A model generated the notes under the pieces. It had not been told where the DNA came from, did not search any database, and saw only the letters and a list, made by a program, of their open reading frames with translations. This document shows, piece after piece, positions 1 to 5,312 of a stretch of DNA of 8,334 nucleotides. This stretch comes from Pseudomonadota bacterium. GTDB lineage: Bacteria > Pseudomonadota > Alphaproteobacteria > Sphingomonadales > Sphingomonadaceae. Where the stretch lies: the NCBI GenBank assembly GCA_023390415.1, contig JAEWCW010000171.1, positions 1 through 8,334 on the forward strand, given 5' to 3'. Every line of letters starts with the position of its first letter. The first letter of the stretch is position 1. The position numbers and the translations under genes are program-made.

Positions 1-17
1 GAAAGGCTGAGACGAAA

Positions 18-497
18 ATGGCGACTGCCGACAAGATGCCGATGCTGGCCGAAGGCTATGAGAGGCTGCAGCAGGAAGTGCGGCATCTCAAGACGGTCGA
101 GCGGCCGGCCATCATCGAGGCGATCGAAGAGGCTCGCGGCCACGGCGACCTCTCCGAAAATGCGGAATATCATGCCGCCAAGGAGCGCCAGGGCCAGGTC
201 GAGGCCCAGATCGCCGACATCGAGGACCGGATCAGCCGCGCCATGGTGATCGATCCCACGACCCTGTCGGGCGACAAGATCGTGTTCGGCGCCACCGTTC
301 ACCTCGTCGACGAGAACGACAAGAAGGTCATCTACCAGATCGTCGGCGAGACCGAGGCGGACGCCAAGGTCGGCCGGATCAGCTACAATTCGCCGCTCGG
401 CCGGGCCCTGATCAGCCGCAGCGTCGGCGACGAAGTCGAGTTCCAGGCGCCGTCGGGCGACCGCTATTACGAGATCGAGAAGATCGAGTTCATCTGA
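18..497 (+). CDS. greA: Transcription elongation factor GreA
   Basis: GreA rescues backtracked RNA polymerase by inserting its coiled coil into the secondary channel and stimulating cleavage of the extruded RNA 3' end. The 159-residue protein has the normal family length (E. coli 158). Residues about 8-78 form the antiparallel coiled coil. Its tip carries the family signature GDLSENAEYHAAKE (residues 43-56), with the acidic residues D44 and E47 that coordinate the catalytic magnesium. Residues about 83-159 form the FKBP-like polymerase-binding domain, including the conserved ISYNSPLGRALI. The ATG at 18 matches the usual N-terminal extent; AAGG (3-6) and GAGA (9-12) are possible ribosome binding sites. 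The upstream gene lies outside the window. The rhomboid gene starts 11 bases after the stop, so the two are probably co-transcribed. Confidence 0.97.
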   Translation: MATADKMPMLAEGYERLQQEVRHLKTVERPAIIEAIEEARGHGDLSENAEYHAAKERQGQVEAQIADIEDRISRAMVIDPTTLSGDKIVFGATVHLVDENDKKVIYQIVGETEADAKVGRISYNSPLGRALISRSVGDEVEFQAPSGDRYYEIEKIEFI

Positions 498-508
498 GGG
501 ACACGGCG

Positions 509-1147
509 ATGAGGCCGCCCGAAGACTGGCGCCGGGCGAGGGTCACCCTTGCCATCGCGGCGCTCACCACGCTCGCCTGGCTGGCGGCGGAGGTGACCGG
601 CCGGCAGATGCAGGCGGCGGGCTGGGCGGGCTTCAACGCCTATCGCTTCTTCTATGACGGCTATGCGCCCGGCCTGTGGGTGTGGCTGACTCCGCTCAGC
701 GCGACGCTGGTGCATGCGGGTCTGCTCCATCTCGGCCTCAACATGCTGATGCTGCTCTTCTGCGGGCGGGCGGTCGAGAATATCCTCGGCCCGCTGGCGC
801 TCGGAATCCTCTATCTGGTCGGCGCCTATGCCGCGGCGGCAGCGCAATATGCCTTCGATCCTCACGCCACCGTTCCGATGGTCGGCGCGAGCGGAGCGGT
901 CTCGGCCGTGCTCGGCGCCTATGCGATCCTGTTCGGGCGCAACCGGGTGCGCGCGGCCAACGTCCGGGTGGCGGAATGGCTCAACGCCTTGTGGCTGATG
1001 GCCGGCTGGGTCGGCCTGCAGCTGCTGATCGGCTTCATCTCGCAGCTCGGCCCGCTCGACATCGCGATCGCCGCCCATATCGGCGGCTTCATCGTCGGAC
1101 TGCTGCTGGCGCGGCCCCTGCTGCTGTTCAGGTACCGAAAGGCCTGA
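509..1147 (+). CDS. Rhomboid family intramembrane serine protease
   Basis: Integral inner-membrane serine protease that would cleave transmembrane helices within the bilayer; its substrate cannot be told from sequence. The 212-residue protein has about six hydrophobic segments (roughly 11-30, 56-72, 74-88, 95-115, 126-145, 158-203). All catalytic features are visible: H69-x4-H74-x3-N78 in the second segment, which matches the His/His/Asn pattern of GlpG and supplies the oxyanion site; the nucleophile S128 in GASG; and the partner H190 in AHIGGFIVG. This argues for an active protease rather than an iRhom-like pseudoenzyme. GAGGGA (496-501), overlapping the greA stop codon, is a good ribosome binding site 7 bases before the ATG. 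The gene is convergent with the DUF4170 gene, and a hairpin covers both stop codons. No cytoplasmic accessory domain is fused at either end. Confidence 0.93.
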   Translation: MRPPEDWRRARVTLAIAALTTLAWLAAEVTGRQMQAAGWAGFNAYRFFYDGYAPGLWVWLTPLSATLVHAGLLHLGLNMLMLLFCGRAVENILGPLALGILYLVGAYAAAAAQYAFDPHATVPMVGASGAVSAVLGAYAILFGRNRVRAANVRVAEWLNALWLMAGWVGLQLLIGFISQLGPLDIAIAAHIGGFIVGLLLARPLLLFRYRKA

Positions 1148-1172
1148 ATCTCCGGCCTTGGGTTCAGGTCTT
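1139..1172. terminator. Bidirectional terminator-like inverted repeat between convergent genes
   Basis: AAGGCCTGAA (1139-1148) can pair with TTCAGGTCTT (1163-1172): a 10-bp stem with one G-U pair on the plus strand and a 14-base loop. The same left arm can instead pair AAGGCC (1139-1144) with GGCCTT (1154-1159); read on the minus strand that stem ends in TTTC. The repeat contains the rhomboid stop codon (1145-1147) and the DUF4170 stop codon (1164-1166, minus). No long T tract follows, so terminator function is inferred from position and symmetry. Confidence 0.45.
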
Positions 1173-1379
1173 GAGCGCGGGCTCGAGCAGGCGGTGGAGG
1201 TGGACCACCACATATTTCATCTCGGCGTCATCGACCGTGCGCTGTGCGTTGCCGCGCCAGGCTTCAACGGCGCTCGCATAATCGGGATAGACGCCGACGA
1301 GGTCGATCGTCTCGATGTCGAATTCCAGGCCCTGCGGATCCTTGACCCGCCCGCCAAACACGAGGTGGAGCTTGCTCAT
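1164..1379 (-). CDS. DUF4170 domain-containing protein (small, function unknown)
   Basis: Short soluble protein of 71 residues that looks like the alphaproteobacterial DUF4170 family, for which I know no assigned function. Visible features are an N-terminal strand (KLHLVFGGRV), the central DLVGVYPDYASAVEAWRGNA with a conserved-looking Trp (residue 41) and aromatic pair, and a closing strand MKYVVVHLHRLLEP. It has no signal peptide or membrane segment. The reading frame extends upstream to a TTG at 1415 or an ATG at 1409, but those lie directly against or inside the 1416-1439 hairpin and add residues unlike the compact fold. I therefore chose the ATG at 1379, which has a weak GGGG upstream. 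It is the last gene of the minus-strand cluster, 73 bases after the preceding gene, and may be read through from it or have its own promoter. Confidence 0.8.
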   Translation of the reverse strand: MSKLHLVFGGRVKDPQGLEFDIETIDLVGVYPDYASAVEAWRGNAQRTVDDAEMKYVVVHLHRLLEPALKT

Positions 1380-1415
1380 GCGGGCCCCGTTGGCAAAGCG
1401 CGGCGCCATGCGCAA

Positions 1416-1439
1416 GGGGCGCCCCGTCCGGAGCGCCCC
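1416..1439 (-). terminator. GC-rich hairpin between ElaB-like and DUF4170 genes
   Basis: GGGGCGC (1416-1422) and GCGCCCC (1433-1439) form a perfect 7-bp G/C stem around a 10-base loop. It lies 14 bases beyond the stop of the ElaB/YqjD-like gene and 37 bases before the DUF4170 start. On the minus strand only TT follows the stem (CCCCTTGCGC), so it is at best a weak intrinsic terminator; it could equally attenuate readthrough or protect the 3' end of the upstream mRNA. Confidence 0.35.
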
Positions 1440-1452
1440 AAATGCGCGTCGC

Positions 1453-1872
1453 TCAGGCCTTGGCGCCGGTGGTCGCCGAAACCGCGTCGATCACGGCCTC
1501 GCCGACCTTGGCCTTGGCGGTCTGGGTGATCTCCTCCACCTTCTCGCGACCGGTCTCGGCCGCGGTCTGGGCGGCGTCGCGCGCGGCCTCGTTGAACCGG
1601 CGGCCAACATCGCCGAGCAGCCGCGCTTCCTGGTTGGTGCGCGGAAGCACCGCGGCGAGCACGGCGCCGACCGCGAAGCCGCCGGCGACTGCAAGCATCG
1701 GGCTGGAGTCGATGGTCTCGCCGGTCCGCTCGCCGAGCCGCGAGGTGCGCTCGCGAAGGCCGGCATAGGTCTCGCTGGTCCGGGTTCGAGCCGCTTCATA
1801 GGCTGAGGCCGCGCGGTTGTTGCCGCCGCCGGACTGGGTGCCGCTTCGAGTCTCGCTCCTGGTATCGGTCAT
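1453..1872 (-). CDS. ElaB/YqjD-like membrane-associated helical protein (hypothetical)
   Basis: Small protein of 139 residues with no confidently recognised domain. Residues 1-25 are polar and rich in Ser, Thr, Arg and Gly, likely disordered. Residues about 25-55 form a charged helix (YEAARTRTSETYAGLRERTS). One short hydrophobic segment follows (SPMLAVAGGFAVGAVLAAVLP, about 58-78). The rest (about 80-139) is an Ala-rich amphipathic helix with repeating Ala, Glu and Lys, resembling the heptad/undecad helices of LEA-like and ElaB/YqjD proteins. The ATG at 1872 overlaps the previous gene's stop (ATGA) and has a strong AGGAG 7 bases upstream. I infer an inner-membrane-anchored stress protein. Unlike E. 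coli YqjD, its hydrophobic segment is internal, so the similarity is of type, not proven homology. Confidence 0.75.
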   Translation of the reverse strand: MTDTRSETRSGTQSGGGNNRAASAYEAARTRTSETYAGLRERTSRLGERTGETIDSSPMLAVAGGFAVGAVLAAVLPRTNQEARLLGDVGRRFNEAARDAAQTAAETGREKVEEITQTAKAKVGEAVIDAVSATTGAKA

Positions 1873-2255
1873 TCTGTCGCTCCTTTACGTCGCGGGGCGT
1901 CGATCGTGGGCGCCGCCGCCATGTAGTTTTCCGTGTCGGTATCGATTTGGGTGGTGATCACGCCGTCATCCTCGCCCTCGCCGCCGAAGGCGCGGCCTGC
2001 CGCGCGGATCAGGGGCTTGCGGGCGAAGAACAAGGCGGCCGCGGTCAGCGCAGCGCCGACGATCATCGGCCGCTCCTTGACCGCGCCCATTGCGCCCTCG
2101 GCGAGATCGCTGCTCTTCTCCTTGACGCCGTCCCAGGCCTCGGTGGCGAGATGCTTGGGGTGAAGCCGCTGCTGGAGCGCCACCAGGGTCGAATCGAGCC
2201 GCGCCCGCGCCTTGACGGCGTCGCGCTTCGCCTGTTCCACCGCTGCCGCGTTCAC
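1869..2255 (-). CDS. DUF3618 domain-containing membrane protein
   Basis: Protein of 128 residues. The first 40 residues (AKRDAVKARARLDSTLVALQ, then QRLHPKHL) match the DUF3618 pattern: a basic amphipathic helix of R-x-x-L-x-x-T-L-x-x-L-x-x-R-L type ending before a Pro. A second amphipathic stretch with a KEKSSDLAEGAMGAVKERP repeat leads into one membrane segment (about 63-80, MIVGAALTAAALFFARKPL). The acidic tail is probably disordered. DUF3618 has no established activity; partners are inferred from context only. It starts with GTG, overlapping the holin-like stop (GTGA), with GGGAG about 7 bases upstream, and its stop overlaps the next start. This 4-base coupling on both sides argues for stoichiometric production with its neighbours. 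The nearest functional analogy is the E. coli tail-anchored DUF883 protein YqjD. Confidence 0.82.
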   Translation of the reverse strand: MNAAAVEQAKRDAVKARARLDSTLVALQQRLHPKHLATEAWDGVKEKSSDLAEGAMGAVKERPMIVGAALTAAALFFARKPLIRAAGRAFGGEGEDDGVITTQIDTDTENYMAAAPTIDAPRRKGATE

Positions 2256-2635
2256 AGCATCGTCTCCCCGCGCTGGAGCGCGTCGCGCTCCTCCTCGTCG
2301 CCGGACAGGGCTTTCATGCCCGCCACGCCCTTATTGAGCAGCCAGTAGGCCACGCCCGCCATCGGCACGGCGAGGATCAGCCCCGCTGCGAGCGGCCCGA
2401 CAAGGGTCGCCAGCGCAAGCACCAGTCCGAAGACGAGGGCGATCCCGGCGAACCAGGCGATGACCGCCGCGCCGACCAGCGCGACAAGGCCGCTCTTCGC
2501 GCAGGCCGCGCGGCGAAGCGCGATCTGGCGATAGACATTGGCCTCGGTGCGGGCGACCTCGCGGGCCTCGTCGATCAGCCGACCGGCGAGATCCGCGATC
2601 GTTTCGTCCTGAGGGTTCTGGCTGGGCGCGTCCAA
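2252..2635 (-). CDS. Phage-holin-family (holin-X/YqjE-like) membrane protein
   Basis: Protein of 127 residues matching the layout of the PF07332 'phage holin 3_6' family, which includes E. coli YqjE. Most bacterial members are chromosomal envelope proteins rather than true holins. An N-terminal helix (IADLAGRLIDEAREVARTEA, about 14-33) is the family's signature, with a conserved L-x-x-E-x-x-x-A-R-x-E pattern. Then come two strongly hydrophobic helices (about 50-75 and 78-101) and an acidic tail. There is no endolysin, spanin or other phage gene nearby, so lysis is unlikely. The start is TTG (no ATG occurs before residue 91), with GAGG 8 bases upstream inside the end of the preceding gene. It begins 3 bases after that gene's stop and overlaps the DUF3618 start. 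Confidence 0.82.
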   Translation of the reverse strand: MDAPSQNPQDETIADLAGRLIDEAREVARTEANVYRQIALRRAACAKSGLVALVGAAVIAWFAGIALVFGLVLALATLVGPLAAGLILAVPMAGVAYWLLNKGVAGMKALSGDEEERDALQRGETML

Positions 2636-2638
2636 AGC

Positions 2639-3328
2639 TTAGGCCTCGCTGCCCGAGCCGCTCTTGCCGCGACTGCCGCCGCTGGTGCCGGACGCGCCGC
2701 TTTCGAGGCCGCTCTTGACCAGCCGCACGAGGACGAAGCCGAGCAGAGCCGCGGTCCCGACGGTGACCGCCGGGCTCTTGCGGACCAGCGAGCGGGTGCC
2801 GTCGATCAGATCATCGACGCTCTTGTCCCTGAGGTTGCTGGCAAGGCCCGAAACCGCATCGCCGGCCTTGTGGGCATATTCGCCATATTGGTCGCCGAGC
2901 CGCTCGTCGATCGAACGCGCCGCGTCCTGGATGATCTCCGAGAGGTTGGTGAGCAGTTCGGTCGTGCGGTCCTTGCCGCCCTCGGCATATTCGCGCGCCT
3001 TGTCGGTCGCCTGGCCGCGGAGGCTCGAAACCTGGTCGCGGACCTGGCCGACGATCCGATCGGTCGTGCTTCCGCCGGCCGAGCCGGTGTCGTTACCGCT
3101 GCCGGTCGCGACGAAGCCGCTCGAGGTGCCGCCGCCCGACGAGGCGGAGGAGCTCGTCGATCCGCCGCCGGACGTCGCGCCCGATCCGCCGCCGGACGAT
3201 CCGCTCGACCTTGAAGCGCTGGACGAGCCGCCGGACGACCCGCTGCCGCCGGTGGTTCCGCTGCTTCCCGATGCGCCGTTGATCACCTTGTCGGTGCCTT
3301 CCGGAAGGCCTTGTTCGCGAGGGGGCAT
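2639..3328 (-). CDS. Ser/Gly-rich protein with amphipathic helices and one membrane segment (unknown)
   Basis: Not recognised as a named family. From the chosen start it is 229 residues. Residues 1-17 are charged; 18-90 are a low-complexity Ser/Gly/Thr tract with SSG and SGGG units; 90-182 are predicted amphipathic helices (TTDRIVGQVRDQVSSLRGQA, then KAREYAEGG, SEIIQDAARSIDERL); 185-204 form one hydrophobic segment (SPAVTVGTAALLGFVLVRLV); the tail is again Ser/Gly with Lys/Arg. There is no N-terminal signal peptide, so it is probably anchored by the late segment. Start choice: ATG at 3328 has GGAG 6 bases upstream; ATG codons at 3343 and 3340 are alternatives with a poorer site; a TTG at 3376 overlaps the candidate promoter -10 and is rejected. 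It heads the minus-strand operon. The helical part resembles DUF883/LEA-type stress proteins, but that is only structural impression. Confidence 0.75.
   Translation of the reverse strand: MPPREQGLPEGTDKVINGASGSSGTTGGSGSSGGSSSASRSSGSSGGGSGATSGGGSTSSSASSGGGTSSGFVATGSGNDTGSAGGSTTDRIVGQVRDQVSSLRGQATDKAREYAEGGKDRTTELLTNLSEIIQDAARSIDERLGDQYGEYAHKAGDAVSGLASNLRDKSVDDLIDGTRSLVRKSPAVTVGTAALLGFVLVRLVKSGLESGASGTSGGSRGKSGSGSEA
3159..3198. repeat. Two copies of a 16-base direct repeat (24-base period) in the Ser/Gly tract
   Basis: GATCCGCCGCCGGACG occurs exactly at 3159-3174 and 3183-3198, a 24-base period equal to eight codons. A degenerate third copy lies at about 3225-3240. It encodes the SGGGS units of the low-complexity tract on the minus strand. 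This fits past repeat duplication and keeps the reading frame. Confidence 0.75.
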
Positions 3329-3375
3329 ATCGGTCTCCATCATGTCATTTCGGGGGAAGGAATATGTCGTTCCCA

Positions 3376-3401
3376 AACTCTCGCGTCGGGCCTTCCGTTC
3401 C
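3376..3401 (-). promoter_or_regulatory. Candidate EcfG-type general-stress promoter of the membrane-protein operon
   Basis: On the minus strand GGAAC (3401-3397) is followed after 17 bases by AGTT (3379-3376). The alphaproteobacterial EcfG (general stress sigma factor) consensus is GGAAC-N16/17-CGTT, so the -35 is perfect and the -10 matches three of four bases. Transcription would start near 3370, about 40 bases before the chosen ATG at 3328. A second GGAAC (3373-3369) has no matching -10. The rest of the 3329-3489 gap holds the enolase leader; a weak TTGCGT-N17-TAAGCC (3418-3446, plus) is the only sigma70-like pair I see there. Confidence 0.45.
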
Positions 3402-3489
3402 GGCTCTCGGCGTAAAGTTGCGTCGCCGCGTCCGGACCGATAAGCCGCCGCTCGACCCCCAATTTAGTTCATGACGAGGCCGTAACAAG

Positions 3490-4776
3490 ATGACCGCGAT
3501 TCTCGACGTCCACGCCCGCCAGATCCTCGACAGCCGCGGCAACCCGACCGTCGAGGTCGAAGTCTATCTCGAGGACGGCGCGGTCGGCCGCGCGGCGGTG
3601 CCTTCGGGCGCCTCGACCGGCGCCCACGAGGCGGTCGAGAAGAGGGACGGGGACAAGTCGCGCTGGCTCGGCAAGGGCGTTTCGCAAGCAGTCGAGGCGG
3701 TCAACGGCGAGATCGCCAATGCGGTGCGCGAGCTCGACGCCGAGGACCAGGTCGAGATCGACTCGCTGCTGATCGAGCTGGACGGCACCGCGAACAAGGC
3801 GCGGCTCGGCGCCAACGCCATCCTCGGCGTCAGCCTCGCCGTCGCCCGGGCCGCGGCCGAGGCGCGGGGCCTGCCGCTCTATCGCTATGTCGGCGGCGCC
3901 TCGGCGCGCACGCTGCCGGTGCCGATGATGAACATCATCAACGGCGGCGAGCATGCCGACAATCCGATCGACTTCCAGGAATTCATGATCATGCCGGTCG
4001 GCGCCGAGAGCCTGTTCGAGGCGGTGCGCTGCGGTGCGGAGATCTTTCACACGCTGAAGAAGCGCCTCCACGATGCCGGCCTCTCGACCGCGGTCGGCGA
4101 CGAGGGCGGCTTCGCGCCCAACCTCGCCTCGACCACCGACGCGCTCGATTTCATCATGGCCTCGGTCGAGGCCGCCGGCTACCGGCCGGGCGACGATGTC
4201 GTGCTCGCGCTCGATTGCGCCGCCACCGAATATTTCAAGGACGGCGCCTATCGGATGACGGGCGAGGGCAAGACCTTCTCCCCGGCCGAAAAGGTCGACT
4301 TCCTCGCCGATCTCGTCGCCCGCTACCCGATCCGCTCGATCGAGGACGGCATGGCCGAGGACGATCTCGAAGGCTGGAAATTGCTCACCGACCGGCTCGG
4401 CGCGACCACCCAGCTGGTCGGCGACGATCTGTTCGTCACCAATCCCGAGCGGCTTCGGATGGGCATCGGCAAGGGCCTCGCCAACTCGCTGCTGGTCAAG
4501 GTCAACCAGATCGGCACCCTGACCGAGACGCTTGAGGCGGTCGAGACCGCGCACCGCGCCGGCTACACCGCGGTCATGTCCCACCGCTCCGGCGAGACCG
4601 AGGACACGACCATCGCCGACCTCGCCGTCGCCACCGATTGCGGACAGATCAAGACCGGTTCGCTCGCCCGCTCGGACCGGCTCGCCAAGTACAACCAGTT
4701 GATCCGCATCGAGGAAGAGCTCGGCACCAGCGCCCTCTATCCGGGGCGCGACATCTTTGCCCGGCGGCGCGGTTGA
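3490..4776 (+). CDS. eno: Enolase (phosphopyruvate hydratase)
   Basis: Cytoplasmic glycolytic/gluconeogenic enzyme that interconverts 2-phosphoglycerate and phosphoenolpyruvate with magnesium. It is 428 residues, full length for bacteria. Residues 1-130 form the N-terminal domain (ARQILDSRGNPTVEVEV, and the mobile loop GASTGAHEA at 40-48); the rest is the TIM-barrel-like catalytic domain. All key residues are present: H155, E164, E205 in GDEGGFAPN, metal ligands D242, E285 and D312, catalytic base K337 in LLVKVNQIGT, the signature SHRSGETED (364-372) and K388. ATG at 3490 follows GAGG (3476-3479) by 10 bases. Transcribed divergently from the membrane-protein operon and followed by ftsB, as in many alphaproteobacteria. 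In some bacteria enolase is also part of the RNA degradosome; nothing here tests that. Confidence 0.98.
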   Translation: MTAILDVHARQILDSRGNPTVEVEVYLEDGAVGRAAVPSGASTGAHEAVEKRDGDKSRWLGKGVSQAVEAVNGEIANAVRELDAEDQVEIDSLLIELDGTANKARLGANAILGVSLAVARAAAEARGLPLYRYVGGASARTLPVPMMNIINGGEHADNPIDFQEFMIMPVGAESLFEAVRCGAEIFHTLKKRLHDAGLSTAVGDEGGFAPNLASTTDALDFIMASVEAAGYRPGDDVVLALDCAATEYFKDGAYRMTGEGKTFSPAEKVDFLADLVARYPIRSIEDGMAEDDLEGWKLLTDRLGATTQLVGDDLFVTNPERLRMGIGKGLANSLLVKVNQIGTLTETLEAVETAHRAGYTAVMSHRSGETEDTTIADLAVATDCGQIKTGSLARSDRLAKYNQLIRIEEELGTSALYPGRDIFARRRG

Positions 4777-4777
4777 G

Positions 4778-4811
4778 GCGTGCTTTCCGCACGCTTCGCC
4801 GACAAGCGGAA
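4778..4811 (+). terminator. Overlapping hairpins after eno, possible terminator
   Basis: GCGTGC (4778-4783) pairs with GCACGC (4789-4794) around a 5-base loop, beginning 1 base after the eno stop. Overlapping it, TTCCGC (4785-4790) pairs with GCGGAA (4806-4811) and is followed by the pyrimidine-rich TCTTTCTGT. The two stems share bases 4789-4790, and the right arm of the first lies in the loop of the second, so they cannot form fully together. The second, with its T-rich tail, looks more like an intrinsic terminator. Confidence 0.45.
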
Positions 4812-4827
4812 TCTTTCTGTCGATAAT
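4799..4827 (+). promoter_or_regulatory. Candidate sigma70-type promoter for ftsB
   Basis: CCGACA (4799-4804) and GATAAT (4822-4827) are separated by 17 bases and match the housekeeping consensus at four and five of six positions. Transcription would begin near 4834, giving a leader of about 46 bases before the ATG at 4880. The -35 to -10 spacer overlaps the right arm of the post-eno hairpin, so termination of eno and initiation of ftsB would occupy the same DNA. Assigned by eye. Confidence 0.35.
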
Positions 4828-4879
4828 GTCGGATTAACCCTTGATTCGCGGGGCCTTTGCTGATTCTAACAGCAGGGCG

Positions 4880-5218
4880 ATGGCAGGGGTTCGAAATCCA
4901 CTTTCACTGATCAGGCGGGCGGCGCTTCCGGCGCTGGCCTTTCTCATCATTGCGAACTTCGCCGGCTATGCGCTGATGGGCGACAACGGCGTCTTCTCGC
5001 TCGGCGATTATCGCCGCCAGAAGGCCGAGCGCGGGGTCGAGCTCGCGCGGCTCGAGGCTGAGCGCGCCCGTCTTGCCCACCGGGTCGATCTGCTCGATCC
5101 GCAGAGCGCCGATCCCGATCTCGTCGACGAGATGGTCCGCCGCGATCTCGGCGCGGTGCGCCCGGACGAGGTCGTCATCCGGCTCGACGAGCAGCCGCGG
5201 CCCGCGCCCGCCCGCTAA
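4880..5218 (+). CDS. FtsB/DivIC septum formation initiator family protein
   Basis: Small bitopic divisome protein; in E. coli FtsB links FtsQ and FtsL and helps activate septal peptidoglycan synthesis by FtsWI. The 112-residue product shows the family layout: short basic cytoplasmic N-terminus, one membrane helix (about 14-34, AALPALAFLIIANFAGYALM), a short GDNGVFSL linker, a periplasmic coiled coil (about 43-72, RQKAERGVELARLEAERARL) and the closing motif DPDLVDEMVRRDLGAVRPDE with the Arg and Leu-Gly positions typical of the family. The frame is open back to a TTG at 4841, but the ATG at 4880 gives the usual short N-terminus; AGGG lies only 2 bases upstream, so initiation may be weak. It lies between eno and pdhA, a conserved position in alphaproteobacteria that strongly supports the identification. 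Confidence 0.9.
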   Translation: MAGVRNPLSLIRRAALPALAFLIIANFAGYALMGDNGVFSLGDYRRQKAERGVELARLEAERARLAHRVDLLDPQSADPDLVDEMVRRDLGAVRPDEVVIRLDEQPRPAPAR

Positions 5219-5250
5219 GCTCCAGCCCGTCGAGGGCACGCATTGCGCCC

Positions 5251-5266
5251 GGCGGCGTTTGCCGCC
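5251..5266 (+). other. Short GC hairpin in the ftsB-pdhA gap
   Basis: GGCGGC (5251-5256) and GCCGCC (5261-5266) form a perfect 6-bp stem with a four-base loop GTTT. It lies 32 bases after the ftsB stop and 46 bases before the pdhA start. No T tract follows, so it is not a convincing terminator and the two genes could be co-transcribed through it. The rest of this 94-base gap shows only the pdhA ribosome binding site; I see no good promoter. Confidence 0.35.
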
Positions 5267-5312
5267 ATAGAGCCGCGCAAATCAACGACCAGCCAAGAGG
5301 AAGCCGGACGCC

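Noticed and set aside
2252..2635. Prophage remnant suggested by the holin-family protein
   Set aside because: No endolysin, spanin, integrase, terminase or structural gene nearby; this family is mostly chromosomal and it sits in an operon of bacterial membrane proteins.
2664..3443. Plus-strand open frame of 259 codons, rich in Pro and Asp, opposite the Ser/Gly-rich gene
   Set aside because: It is the mirror of Ser/Gly codons on the minus strand, lacks a domain, and runs through the operon promoter region; the minus-strand reading has a ribosome binding site and operon context.
3469..4584. Minus-strand open frame of 371 codons opposite eno
   Set aside because: Antisense shadow caused by GC-rich codon bias; Arg/Asp/Gly-rich product without domains, while eno is unambiguous.
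4841..4870. TTGATT-N18-TCTAAC as an ftsB promoter, and TTG 4841 as its start
   Set aside because: It would leave a leader of only about 4 bases, and CCGACA-N17-GATAAT upstream is a better match; the ATG at 4880 gives the usual protein length.
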